Of a DNA stretch of 64,000 nt, positions 35,101 to 43,096 are shown piece after piece. The translations under genes and the position numbers were made by a program. The notes under the pieces are model-generated. The model did no database searches, was not told where the DNA came from, and saw only the letters and a program-made list of their open reading frames with translations. Within the stretch, counting starts at the first letter, position 1. Each line of letters opens with the position of its first letter. Source of the DNA: Hymenobacter sp. BT730 (GTDB taxonomy: Bacteria; Bacteroidota; Bacteroidia; Cytophagales; Hymenobacteraceae). The stretch covers positions 1-64,000 of the forward strand of contig NZ_JAUOFB010000005.1 of the NCBI RefSeq assembly GCF_030542105.1. The letters run 5' to 3'.

Positions 35101-35390
35101 ACCCCAACAGCAACCGTCGTGTATCGGACCGCTTCATTGAGGATGGCTCTTATGCCCGTCTCAAGAACCTGACGCTGGGTTACTCGCTGCCCAAAACTCT
35201 CTCGCAGCGGGCCCACCTCAGCACCGTGCGCGTGTATGTACAGGGCCAGAACCTGTTCACGGCTACCGACTACTCAGGACTTGATCCGGAAGTAAACACC
35301 TTTAGCGGCTCGAACACCGCGCTGGGCACCGACTTCCTCACCTTCCCGCAGGCCCGCACCATCACCGGTGGTATCAGCCTGGGCTTCTAA
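32181..35390 (+). CDS. SusC/RagA-type TonB-linked outer-membrane transporter
   Basis: A 1069-aa TonB-dependent porin. Signal peptide (about 1-21: MRKLLLMSFLFIVGILHAAVA), a carboxypeptidase-regulatory-like domain (about 24-105: RTISGRVTDASTNDGLPGV ... FIGYTATERVV), then the plug domain with the SusC signatures VALQGRAAGVQVTQ (about 155-170), NEPLYVIDGLPI and LKDAAAAAIYGSRGSNGVVLITTK, followed by the beta-barrel ending in ARTITGGISLGF. It takes up large solutes (glycans or peptides) with its SusD partner. No carbohydrate enzyme or sigma factor is adjacent, so the substrate cannot be inferred. It forms an operon with susD, 25 bases apart. Confidence 0.95.
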   Translation: MRKLLLMSFLFIVGILHAAVAQDRTISGRVTDASTNDGLPGVTVLLKGTSVGVSSSSDGSYSLSVPATGGTLSFSFIGYTATERVVTGESRIDVALAQDNRQLSEVIVTGFGIAQERKELTGSIATVKARDFENQPIVGVDQALQGRAAGVQVTQNSGTPGSGIAVRVRGSASIGAGNEPLYVIDGLPINTGSYSNIGVGNQQTNALSDLNPNDIESMEILKDAAAAAIYGSRGSNGVVLITTKRGRAGRTKVSLDYYRGAQTAWKKPHALTGQQQTELFLEMAQNRYPVNAAGNISAFGVNWRSYADLTGYLFSDADLNVDDNGKYIIEDNGDGIRDLAQFQDPSKAPNTNWADEILRTAPITNHELSISGGTEKSSYRVSGSYFDQQGIILGSGFNRASGRVVLDNKLSDHIRMGVNLGLNRSVNTRIQNDNNIYGVLSTAILVASDIPKYKADGTYAKDPASSTENPIAAAREPYNKGISSRLIGTQYTEFEFIKNLKYRATFGLDYIQFKDETFDPTTTNSGQGTNGAAAMSIGTDANFNHISSLLYNKTFGDHSLSGQLVLDYQQSTYNSLIAEGTGFPGNTVRQLSAAALKTEAFSSETQNRLFGTLARVNYNFKDKYLFGATLRRDGSSRFGRNNRYGYFPAASVGWRISEEAFLQDNAIVSDIKLRASYGETGNQAIANFASRGLINTGANFDQVGGLAIGQLENPNLKWERTITANIGADIGLLDNRLYLAIDAYNRDTRDLLLARQVVGSSGYLSYQENIGNMNNRGVELALNTVNVRAEGDGGFNWETNFNIAFNRNEVTKLVDGDKGTPVGFASWLEVGQPIGAFRGYRTDGLFQAQEEINALDAIAQQKTGIATARYQSSLTRPGDVKFRDLNGDGRITGADQEIMGNAQPKFFGGLTNTVRFKGFDLSAFIQYSYGNKIYNNNISFAQGMNSVFGQDAAVLNRWTPTNTNTDIPRAVYGDPNSNRRVSDRFIEDGSYARLKNLTLGYSLPKTLSQRAHLSTVRVYVQGQNLFTATDYSGLDPEVNTFSGSNTALGTDFLTFPQARTITGGISLGF

Positions 35391-35415
35391 ATCAGCTTAA
35401 ATCCGACATTTCATA

Positions 35416-36813
35416 ATGGTACATATTCGTTCATTTAGCCGGCGCCTGCTTCCCGCAGCGCTAGCCCTCACCTTGGGTTTCGGCATTACTTCCTGCGAGA
35501 AAATCCTGGATGTAGAACCCAAGGCCAGCCTCGACTCTTCCACTGGCCTTAAAACTCCTGCCGATCTGATGGCCGGCCTTCGGGGCGCTTACGATGCTGT
35601 GCAGAGTGTAAACTACTATGGCTTACGCTACCAGCTGTTTGCAGATCTGGCAGCTGATAACGCCCGCCACACTGGTACGTTCCCCAGCTTTGGTGATATT
35701 GCCAAAGGCGGTATTCTGCCTGATAATACCGAGGTAACGGCCATGTGGAACACCATTTACATGGCTATCAACCGGGTAAACTATGTGATTCAGGAGGCTG
35801 AAAAGCTGAATGATCCGAGCTTTGATAAGAACGGTGCCATTGCGGAAGCCCGCGCCCTGCGTGCTTTCCACTACATGAACTTGCTGGCTTACTGGGGTGG
35901 TTCAGCCCAAGGTTATGGCTACCCTGATGGTTTAGGTGTGCCCTTGCGCCTGACGCCAACTACTTCTATTACCGGGGAAGAAATTAAGCCTAAAGCCCGC
36001 AACACAGAAGCAGAGGTTGTTGAGGCGATTCGTGCTGATCTGGATTTTGCGGAGCAGAACCTGACTAGCAGTTCGGTTGGCGCTGGTGGCCTCAACCTGG
36101 GAGGTGTACTGGCTCTTAGAGCTCGTTTAGAACTCCGTTTGCGCAACTATGCGGCGGCATCGGCTTATGCTGAAAAAGTAGACACGGAGTGGGGCATTTC
36201 TATTAATGCAGACTATGGCACTCTATTCTCACAAAAGAATTCGTCAGAATCTATCTGGGAATTGCCTTTTGACGCAGTTGATGCTAACCAGCTGGCCTTC
36301 TTCTGGTTTCCGGCTGCTTACGGTGGACGTAATGAGGTTGACCCTGCTACAGGCTTAGGGCCAGCCCACGAGGCCGGTGACCTGCGGCGTAGCGTGAATG
36401 TATCTACCTCTCCGAGCGGCACTACGCGGAAGTATTCCCGAATTGCTACTAGTGATGACAATGTGATTCTGGTTCGCGGTGGTGAAGTAGTACTTACCTG
36501 GGCCGAAGCTTTGGCTCAACAGGGCCAATTGGAACAAGCTGCTGAGTTGGTAAATATCATCCGTGCCCGTGCTGGCCTTGCTGCCCTTGCTGCTGATGTA
36601 ACTGCAGACCAGGCAAAGCTGGTAACGGCTATTTTGAAAGAGCGCCGCGTTGAGCTTGCCAATGAAGGCTTCCGGTGGTTTGATCTGCGTCGCACCGGCT
36701 TGGTACTGGCTACCCTGCCTGCCATCACGCAGGATTTCCGCACCCTGTGGCCTATTCCACAGCGCGAAATACTGATCAGTAATGGTATAATAACTCAGAA
36801 CCCTGGTTACTAG
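35416..36813 (+). CDS. SusD/RagB-type nutrient-binding lipoprotein
   Basis: A 465-aa surface lipoprotein that lids the SusC pore. Lipobox LGFGITSC with the lipid Cys at residue 27, then the SusD N-terminal TPR-like repeats (GLKTPADLMAGLRGAYDAVQ ... FADLAADNAR) and the C-terminal SusD domain ending in KERRVELANEGFRWFDLRRTG, the family hallmark. It is 465 aa, short for the family, in keeping with a short-substrate type. The partner SusC gene lies 25 bases upstream, and a terminator follows, so the two-gene operon is complete. Confidence 0.95.
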   Translation: MVHIRSFSRRLLPAALALTLGFGITSCEKILDVEPKASLDSSTGLKTPADLMAGLRGAYDAVQSVNYYGLRYQLFADLAADNARHTGTFPSFGDIAKGGILPDNTEVTAMWNTIYMAINRVNYVIQEAEKLNDPSFDKNGAIAEARALRAFHYMNLLAYWGGSAQGYGYPDGLGVPLRLTPTTSITGEEIKPKARNTEAEVVEAIRADLDFAEQNLTSSSVGAGGLNLGGVLALRARLELRLRNYAAASAYAEKVDTEWGISINADYGTLFSQKNSSESIWELPFDAVDANQLAFFWFPAAYGGRNEVDPATGLGPAHEAGDLRRSVNVSTSPSGTTRKYSRIATSDDNVILVRGGEVVLTWAEALAQQGQLEQAAELVNIIRARAGLAALAADVTADQAKLVTAILKERRVELANEGFRWFDLRRTGLVLATLPAITQDFRTLWPIPQREILISNGIITQNPGY

Positions 36814-36831
36814 AATATAGTAGTTGATTTG

Positions 36832-36864
36832 AAAAGCCTCCTCCATCTCGGGGAGGCTTTTTTT
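36832..36864 (+). terminator. susCD terminator
   Basis: AAAAGCCTCC, short loop, GGGGAGGCTTTTTTT, 18 bases after the susD stop. Confidence 0.85.
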
Positions 36865-36950
36865 GTGCCCTTAGCAACTGGGTTGATGTTGCTCCCAAGC
36901 TCAACTAGTTAATCATATTCTTTAACCAGGCAAGTCGCGCTTCTTCATCA

Positions 36951-36980
36951 AAACACCCGGCAACAATGCCGGGCGTTTTG
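36951..36980 (+). terminator. Second hairpin terminator
   Basis: AAAACACCCGGCA, ACAA, TGCCGGGCGTTTT. About 120 bases beyond the susD stop, it may close read-through or precede the ABC transporter promoter. Confidence 0.75.
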
Positions 36981-37054
36981 TCTTTCTAATAACCCCACTC
37001 CTACCTCCCGCGTCTAACCCACTTGTTGCTACCAAGTCTTACACTGTCTTCGGC

Positions 37055-38866
37055 ATGAGTCTCTGGGAAATTATAAAACGCCTTTACCCATACGTTCTCC
37101 CCTACCGGCCTTTAGTCATCGGCACCTTGCTATTGACGCTGGTAGGCTCTTTGGCGGCGCAGGTAAACCCCTTTGTATTGCGGTATACAGTTGATACCGT
37201 ACAGGGCCTGCTTAACCAAGGACTCGGCCTGGCTCAGGGGGCTGACATGCTGCTGCTGGTGAGTGCCCTTTTGCTGGGCAAGGAAGTGGTAAACACGTTT
37301 ATTCAGTTCGGGCAGAAGTATTACGGCGAGAAAATCCGCATTAATGTATCCAGCACCCTGTCTCAGGATGCGGTGCGCAAGATTCTCTCCTACCAGCTCG
37401 GCTTCTACTCCGACAGCGGCAATCAGACCGGCAAGCTCCAAACCCGCATCGACCGGGGCGTGGAGAGCCTGATGAAGCTGGTGCAAAACTTCTTTATTGA
37501 CATACTGCCCCTGTTCGCCAACGCCATTGTAGCGCTGGTCGTCATGTTTATGGCGAACCTGTACGTGGGGCTGGTGGCGGTAGCGGTGATGCCGGTGTAC
37601 TTCTGGATCAGCTACCGGCAGGCCGACCGGCTGAATGGCACCCGCCGCGCCCTGCGCAGCCTGCGTGAGCAGAAAAGCCAGGGACTGGTAAATATCATTG
37701 ACTCAGCAGTAGTCATCAAAAGCTTTGTGCGGGAAGACTATGAGGAGCAGAAGCAGAACCAGTTGCAGGAGAACCTGCAGGCTGCGCAGCTGGAAACCCG
37801 CAAAACCAACTTTCGCTACGATGGCCTCAAAACCTTCACTGAGCAGGTAGGCGTGGTCCTCATCATCATTCTAACCGCCTACCTGGTGCTGGACCGGCAG
37901 ATATCCATTGGGGCCATCATGTTTCATATTCTGCTGTTCAACAACGTATCGGCCCCTATCCGGCAGTTGCACCGCATTTATGATGAGATGAATGATGCCC
38001 TCACCTACTCGGAGGGATTCTTTGATATTCTGGATGCGGAGGATGCTACGGAAAAGACCGGAAAACTGCCGCCCGACCATTTACAGGGCACATTTGAAAT
38101 CTGTAATGTCGATTTCACCTATCCCAGCGGTACGCAGGCGCTGCACGATGTATGCCTGACGGTGGAGGCAGGGAAAACCACTGCCTTGGTTGGCCTCTCT
38201 GGTGCCGGAAAGAGCACTATTATCAACCTGCTCTGTAAATTTTATGAGCCTGACCAAGGCAAAATGTTGCTGGATGGGCGCCAGCTGGCTGACTATGATA
38301 CCCACGCCTTGCGCCAGAAAATTGGGCTGGTGCTACAGAAAAACCACATTTTTAAGGGCACTATTGAGGAGAACATCCGCTACGGCAATATGCACGCTTC
38401 TTTTGAGCAGGTAATGGCGGCCGGCAAGCAGGCCTACCTGCACGAGCAGGTAATGCAACTACCCAAGCAGTACCAGAGTGATGCCCAACAACTCTCAGGT
38501 GGGCAGCAGCAACGTATTGCCATTGCGCGGCTGTTTCTCAAAAACCCGCCTATCATCTTCCTCGATGAGCCCACAGCCTCTTTGGACGCTATTGCTACGG
38601 AGCAAATTAAGAACTCCTTAGATGCCATTAAGCAAGGCCGCACAGTAGTCATTATTTCCCACAGCCTCGCTCAGATCGTAGATGCTGACTGCATTTACGT
38701 GATGAAGCAGGGCCGCATGGTGGAAAGCGGCACCCACGAGCAGCTCTACGAACTACGTGGTACCTACCGCGAGATTTTTGATGCTTCAGCCCGCAGCCTC
38801 AATATTGAGAAACTGGCCCGGGTAATGGTAGATGATGGGGATGATATAAGTGATACGGCGGCATAA
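37055..38866 (+). CDS. ABC transporter, permease/ATPase fusion (exporter)
   Basis: A 603-aa half transporter. Residues 1-320 form the six-helix membrane domain (for example LVIGTLLLTLVGSLAAQV and FANAIVALVVMFMANLYVGL). Residues about 345-580 are the ATPase: Walker A GLSGAGKST (about 379), Q-loop, signature LSGGQQQR (about 479), Walker B IIFLDEPTAS (about 499) and the H-loop ISHSLAQ. It probably acts as a homodimer, exporting lipids, drugs or peptides; the substrate is not known. The short C-terminal tail (ARVMVDDGDDISD) is acidic. Confidence 0.93.
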   Translation: MSLWEIIKRLYPYVLPYRPLVIGTLLLTLVGSLAAQVNPFVLRYTVDTVQGLLNQGLGLAQGADMLLLVSALLLGKEVVNTFIQFGQKYYGEKIRINVSSTLSQDAVRKILSYQLGFYSDSGNQTGKLQTRIDRGVESLMKLVQNFFIDILPLFANAIVALVVMFMANLYVGLVAVAVMPVYFWISYRQADRLNGTRRALRSLREQKSQGLVNIIDSAVVIKSFVREDYEEQKQNQLQENLQAAQLETRKTNFRYDGLKTFTEQVGVVLIIILTAYLVLDRQISIGAIMFHILLFNNVSAPIRQLHRIYDEMNDALTYSEGFFDILDAEDATEKTGKLPPDHLQGTFEICNVDFTYPSGTQALHDVCLTVEAGKTTALVGLSGAGKSTIINLLCKFYEPDQGKMLLDGRQLADYDTHALRQKIGLVLQKNHIFKGTIEENIRYGNMHASFEQVMAAGKQAYLHEQVMQLPKQYQSDAQQLSGGQQQRIAIARLFLKNPPIIFLDEPTASLDAIATEQIKNSLDAIKQGRTVVIISHSLAQIVDADCIYVMKQGRMVESGTHEQLYELRGTYREIFDASARSLNIEKLARVMVDDGDDISDTAA

Positions 38867-39020
38867 GGAAACCGCGTTTAGAAGGCCTCAGCGGCAATTT
38901 TTCATATTACCTGAATACTTAATGAGTATTTACCGGGTATTGCCGTAAACCACTAAGCGAAGTGCGAATTCACCGCCTTTTAGCAGGCCATTTTTGGCCT
39001 TCAGCAGCAATACCTCTTTC

Positions 39021-39746
39021 ATGCACAAATTCACCATAGAACGCCTCACTTTCGCTACCCTTAGTGAGTTGCCAGACTCCTGGCAAAATCAGGATTACAA
39101 AGAGCTGCTGCTCAAAATGAATTATGATAACCCTGAGGAAATAGAGCCGGCGGAGCTGAAAGCCATGTGCCAGATGTCGCTGACAGATCTGGAACCCACG
39201 GAAGCCGCGCAGTTGGTATTAAGCTACTTGTTTGCGGATGAGCTCAATGCCGGCCAGATAGAAAACCTGGCCCATCAGATGCTGACGGAGAAGCTGTGGG
39301 AAGAAAACCCGGAGTTGGCACAGCATAAAGGCTTTTTTAAAGCCACACAGCTACTATACGAAGCCTACAACGGTAAATTTCCGCGTACCGAAGCAGTACA
39401 GTTTCAAGTGCGGATTACAGCCGAAGATGAGGAAGGCCTGGCAATATTTAATAGCCAGCCGGAAGCTCCCCTGCTGCGCCTGCTGGCCGCTGGCATGCCC
39501 AATAATACGCTCTTAAAACGGCTCTTTAGTGAGCAACTGGCTGGCACCAGCTTCTCCGAGGCTCAGGACATTATCTGGCAGCTTAGCACGGTAGAAAAGG
39601 GAAAAAATGATATTGTCTTTGATATCGTTAGCTCCGCCTACTGGCTGGATGACTTCAAATATGCCGATACCTACGAGGCGGCTACTCAAGCGGAGGAGGC
39701 AGCAGCAGACGCTGAGTCAGAAGGCAGTGCAGATACTCAGCATTAG
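39021..39746 (+). CDS. Unknown soluble protein, 241 aa
   Basis: Not recognised. I chose the ATG at 39021 (MHKFTIERLTFATLSELP); an upstream TTG would add nine residues. The protein is helix-rich with a strongly acidic composition, containing EEIEPAELKAMCQMSLTDLEP and LSYLFADELNAGQIENLAHQML, and ends in an acidic tail (EAATQAEEAAADAESEG) that is probably disordered. It has no signal peptide and no membrane helix. It could be a scaffolding or regulatory protein. It is closed by a hairpin (39758-39793) shared with the convergent histidine kinase gene. Confidence 0.7.
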   Translation: MHKFTIERLTFATLSELPDSWQNQDYKELLLKMNYDNPEEIEPAELKAMCQMSLTDLEPTEAAQLVLSYLFADELNAGQIENLAHQMLTEKLWEENPELAQHKGFFKATQLLYEAYNGKFPRTEAVQFQVRITAEDEEGLAIFNSQPEAPLLRLLAAGMPNNTLLKRLFSEQLAGTSFSEAQDIIWQLSTVEKGKNDIVFDIVSSAYWLDDFKYADTYEAATQAEEAAADAESEGSADTQH

Positions 39747-39757
39747 ATACGGTACTA

Positions 39758-39793
39758 GCTACAGCCTTGTGAATCTCTACCCAAGGCTGTAGC
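39758..39793. terminator. Shared terminator candidate
   Basis: GCTACAGCCTTG and its exact complement CAAGGCTGTAGC, 12-base loop. The T-run is weak. It lies between the 241-aa gene and the convergent kinase gene, 11 bases after the first. Confidence 0.65.
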
Positions 39794-39810
39794 AATTTCA
39801 CTTTTCTCTT

Positions 39811-41877
39811 CTAGGAAACAGGCAAGGCGACGGCCAGTGGCAGGGTGATAATAAACTCTGTAAACTCTCCTTCCTGCGTTTCTACCCGGAGTGTGCCCCC
39901 GTGGCCGCGTGTGATAATATCGTGGCAGAACGATAGCCCCAGGCCTGTTCCCTCTCCGATGGGCTTGGTAGTGAAGAACTGCTCAAATATGTTGGCCCGG
40001 TCAGCAGCCGGAATGCCCAGGCCATTATCCCACACGCAGATTTCTACACCGCTAACCGTACGGCGCGTGCTCAGCTTCACTTGTGGGGTGTACCCTGGCC
40101 CTTCCAGTTGCTGGCGTTGCTGCACGGCGTACAGGGCATTGGAAAACAGGCAAATAAGTGCCCGGCCCAGATCATGCCGCACTACTTCCAGGCTACCCAC
40201 AGCGGGGTCCAGCTGGGCTAGCAGCTCAGCATCAAACTGCCGGTTTTTGGCGCGTAGATCCTGGTAAGCCAGGCGCAGATAATCGTGCGCCAAGGTATTT
40301 AGCTCCGTGGGTTGGCGCGGCCCGGGCGTATTGCTGGAATACTCCAGCATCACCCGCACAATAGATTCTACCCGCTGACTGTGCTCGGCTATTTTGTTTT
40401 GATATTGACTCAGGTTCAGCAGCATTTCATCCAGCATCTCCTGCTCGGCGGTAATGTAAATGCCTTCGGGCAGTTCTACGCGCATTTCCTGACACAACCC
40501 CACGCTGACACCCGCCAGGTCCTTAATAATCTTGGCAGGTTGCTGAATTTCGTGGGCCACGCCTGCCATCAGCTCGCCTAGTGAGGCCATTTTCTCCCGC
40601 AGTACCAATTGACTTTGCGTCGTTTTAAGTTCTTGCAGCATATTGGCCAGCAGGTCGCGCTGGGTTGTCAGCTCCTCTTTTTGCCGGGTTACCTGGGCGT
40701 GCAGCCGATGCAGCCGGCTGTTGGCTTGGCGCTGTAAATAATTGCTCCTCCACTGCAGCAGCACAATTAAAATAAGCACGGCTAAGCCGGCCATCAGGGC
40801 ATATAGGCGGGTACGGGCTTCAAATTGTGTACGCTCAGCCTCTAGCTGACGCAGCCGCCGCTGCTCGGCAAACCCAATGGCATCCAGCCGTTTAATCCGC
40901 TGTGGGTTGTACAGGCTGTCCTCAGCTGTTACCATGATGCGCATATATTTCAGGGCGCTGTCAGTCTGCTGACGCGCCTGGAAGGCCTTGGATAGCAGTC
41001 CGCTGTTCCGCACAATGCCAATAACAAACGGCAATGTCAACCCAACTTTCAGGGCTTTCCGGGCATAATACACACTGGAATCTGCCTGATGCTGCATAGC
41101 ATACAGCTCTGCTATATACTGATAGGCCCGGGAAAGGCTGCGCAGGTCATTTTCGGGGATGGAAGCATGCGCACTGCGTCGGTAAAAGGCCAACGCCTTG
41201 TCGGGGTGCTTGCGGGCGGCCTCCAGCAAACCCATTTCCCGCAGCACGTAGGGCAATGGATTCCCCCAACAATTGTATCCCTTGTTTTGAGACTGCAGGG
41301 TAAGCGCATATGCTTGCTGCAGGAAATAGGCTGCCGAATCGAGCTGGCCGGTGCCAACATAGGTAGAGCCAATATTGGTGAGCACACTAATTCGTTGCGA
41401 ATACCCCCCTACCTGCTGTCCCTCGTAAATAGCCCGGGACTGAAAGTAGTACTGTAAGGCAGGCCGGAAGTCATCGAGGGCCTGGTAAAGCAGCCCGGTC
41501 TGATTCAGGATACGGGCAATAGCTTCCCGGTCGTGGCTTTTTTCTGCCAGGCGCAGGGCATCTAAGTTGGTGCGCAGGGCCTGCGGCAGGTTGCCCCGCT
41601 CACTCAGAATAATACCAATGCGCGAAAGGCAGCGGCCTTCACCTTTGAGGTAGCCAATGCGTTGCGCCAGTTGTAAACCGTCCCGCGCATATCTCAATAC
41701 TGAATCGAAGTGCGAGTACCGGTACGTTGCGCTTAAATCAGCCAGAAGTAAGACCCGGCTGGTATCGGTGGTGGCTTGACTAAGAGCTTTCTTTATTGCT
41801 GCCGTTTCCGGGCTTTGTGCCCGGCCTGGCAGCGCGAGCAACAGCAGCAAGGCAAAGCCCACCAAGGCCTGTTTCAT
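39811..41877 (-). CDS. TPR-sensor histidine kinase
   Basis: A 688-aa membrane sensor kinase. Signal peptide or N-terminal anchor (about 1-20: MKQALVGFALLLLLALPGRA); a long periplasmic tetratricopeptide region (about 25-350, with repeated helical pairs such as YLKGEGRCLSRIGIILSERG, and ALRTNLDALRLAEK); one membrane helix (about 358-378, ALMAGLAVLILIVLLQW); a coiled coil; a phospho-acceptor box MAGVAHEIQQP with His at about 440; and an ATPase domain (about 555-680) with SNALYAV, WDNGLGIPAADR and GTGLGLSFCHDI. I start it at the ATG 41877 (MKQA); the GTG two codons upstream is possible. No response regulator is adjacent. Confidence 0.9.
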   Translation of the reverse strand: MKQALVGFALLLLLALPGRAQSPETAAIKKALSQATTDTSRVLLLADLSATYRYSHFDSVLRYARDGLQLAQRIGYLKGEGRCLSRIGIILSERGNLPQALRTNLDALRLAEKSHDREAIARILNQTGLLYQALDDFRPALQYYFQSRAIYEGQQVGGYSQRISVLTNIGSTYVGTGQLDSAAYFLQQAYALTLQSQNKGYNCWGNPLPYVLREMGLLEAARKHPDKALAFYRRSAHASIPENDLRSLSRAYQYIAELYAMQHQADSSVYYARKALKVGLTLPFVIGIVRNSGLLSKAFQARQQTDSALKYMRIMVTAEDSLYNPQRIKRLDAIGFAEQRRLRQLEAERTQFEARTRLYALMAGLAVLILIVLLQWRSNYLQRQANSRLHRLHAQVTRQKEELTTQRDLLANMLQELKTTQSQLVLREKMASLGELMAGVAHEIQQPAKIIKDLAGVSVGLCQEMRVELPEGIYITAEQEMLDEMLLNLSQYQNKIAEHSQRVESIVRVMLEYSSNTPGPRQPTELNTLAHDYLRLAYQDLRAKNRQFDAELLAQLDPAVGSLEVVRHDLGRALICLFSNALYAVQQRQQLEGPGYTPQVKLSTRRTVSGVEICVWDNGLGIPAADRANIFEQFFTTKPIGEGTGLGLSFCHDIITRGHGGTLRVETQEGEFTEFIITLPLAVALPVS

Positions 41878-42122
41878 ACCCACAACTTACCCGAGAATCG
41901 GACCATATGTCTTAAATCTATTCTTATATAGGCAGTAGCAACATGACCGGAACAAGGCAAGCAGCTATAAATATATTCTTTTACTTATATCATTTTAATC
42001 TTACCGGCTAATGTATCAATAAAAAGCAAAAAAAAGCTACTCCATTACTTTCCTCCTTCCTGCTGAGCTATATAATCTTATTCCGAAGCTTAATCGGTAA
42101 TTAACCTGGTTTAGAGCGCCCT

Positions 42123-42413
42123 ATGAAAAATAACTCACCGCACATCCTGAATACTTCAGCCAACCTGATGGGCCTGTGTTTCATCGTGCTCACCTCGCTG
42201 AAAGTCAATAAGCTTTCCGATGCTTCTATTATTGATGAGCTGACGTCCGTAGCCACACTCTTTTTTATTACGAGCTGTATCCTATCGTTTTTATCGATGC
42301 GGGGCAGTGGCCGGACCAGTACCTTTGAGCGGCTGGCTGATCTGATTTTCCTGGGCGGGCTGCTGATTATTTTCGCTACAATTTCACTTATTACACTGAA
42401 TATCATTCGTTAG
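42123..42413 (+). CDS. Small two-helix membrane protein
   Basis: A 96-aa membrane protein with three hydrophobic stretches (about 13-28, 45-60 and 73-94: LMGLCFIVLTSL, TLFFITSCILSFLS, LIFLGGLLIIFATISLITL). Its function is unknown. The start is the ATG at 42123, close to AGAGCGCCCT. Similar short membrane proteins occur widely in Bacteroidota. It runs 39 bases before the GNAT gene and might be co-transcribed with it. The overlapping opposite-strand frame 42101-42406 has no support. Confidence 0.7.
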   Translation: MKNNSPHILNTSANLMGLCFIVLTSLKVNKLSDASIIDELTSVATLFFITSCILSFLSMRGSGRTSTFERLADLIFLGGLLIIFATISLITLNIIR

Positions 42414-42452
42414 CGCGGACCAATCCTTTCCCTTCCTACGCCCCTTTTCATT

Positions 42453-42962
42453 ATGCTTATTCTCGAAACGGAGCGTCTAACGCTGCATGAGTTTTCCACC
42501 GGGAATGCTGCCTTCCTCCTGGAGCTGATGAATACCCCTGGCTGGCTTCAGTTCATTGGCGACCGGAACATTCGCTCCCTGGCCGATGCACGTCACTACC
42601 TGGAAACGGTGCTGATACCCAGCTACGAGCAACATGGCTTTGGTTTCTATAGCACCCGACTTAAATCTACGGGCACCCCTATTGGCATTTGTGGTCTGGT
42701 AAAGCGCGCCATGTTATCGGAAACAGATATTGGCTTTGCGTTTCTACCGGCTTATATGGGACAAGGCTATGCCTTCGAAGCCGCAACTGCCGTAGCCCAT
42801 TTTGCCCTGAATTCTCTACGATTACCTCTTCTGCTTGCTATAACAGAGCCGGAAAATGAGCGCTCCATACGTCTATTGGAAAAAATCGGGTTACATTTTG
42901 AGCAGTCTATTCATCTTGCAGACGAAGATTTGTTACTTTTTACTACCGCTAAGCCAGGGTAG
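42453..42962 (+). CDS. GNAT-family N-acetyltransferase (RimJ/RimL-like)
   Basis: A 169-aa acetyltransferase of the RimL type. The opening LILETERLTLHEFSTGNAAF, the middle IGICGLVKRAMLSETDIGFAFLPAYMGQGYAFEAA (acetyl-CoA-binding V-turn, QGYAFEA) and the closing NERSIRLLEKIGLHFEQSIH are all typical. The substrate, probably an amino group on a small molecule or protein N-terminus, is not known. It probably shares a transcript with the small membrane protein. A bidirectional terminator follows. Confidence 0.92.
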   Translation: MLILETERLTLHEFSTGNAAFLLELMNTPGWLQFIGDRNIRSLADARHYLETVLIPSYEQHGFGFYSTRLKSTGTPIGICGLVKRAMLSETDIGFAFLPAYMGQGYAFEAATAVAHFALNSLRLPLLLAITEPENERSIRLLEKIGLHFEQSIHLADEDLLLFTTAKPG

Positions 42963-43036
42963 TTTGCAGTAAGAATGCGGCATTGATATTCAGACTATAC
43001 TTATGGTTTTGGCAGAAAATTATTTGTAGATGCACA

Positions 43037-43072
43037 TAAAAAAGCCCCGGCCATTATCGGCTGGGGCTTTTT
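43037..43072. terminator. Shared terminator of the GNAT and fabI genes
   Basis: AAAAAAGCCCCGGCC, ATTATC, GGCTGGGGCTTTTT, between convergent genes. Confidence 0.9.
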
Positions 43073-43096
43073 CGTTTTCGGGTTAGGAAAGTCGAA

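Noticed and set aside
39758..39793. Inverted repeat considered as a recombination or attachment site
   Set aside because: Its place between convergent genes and its stem-loop shape are those of a terminator; no repeat partner was found.
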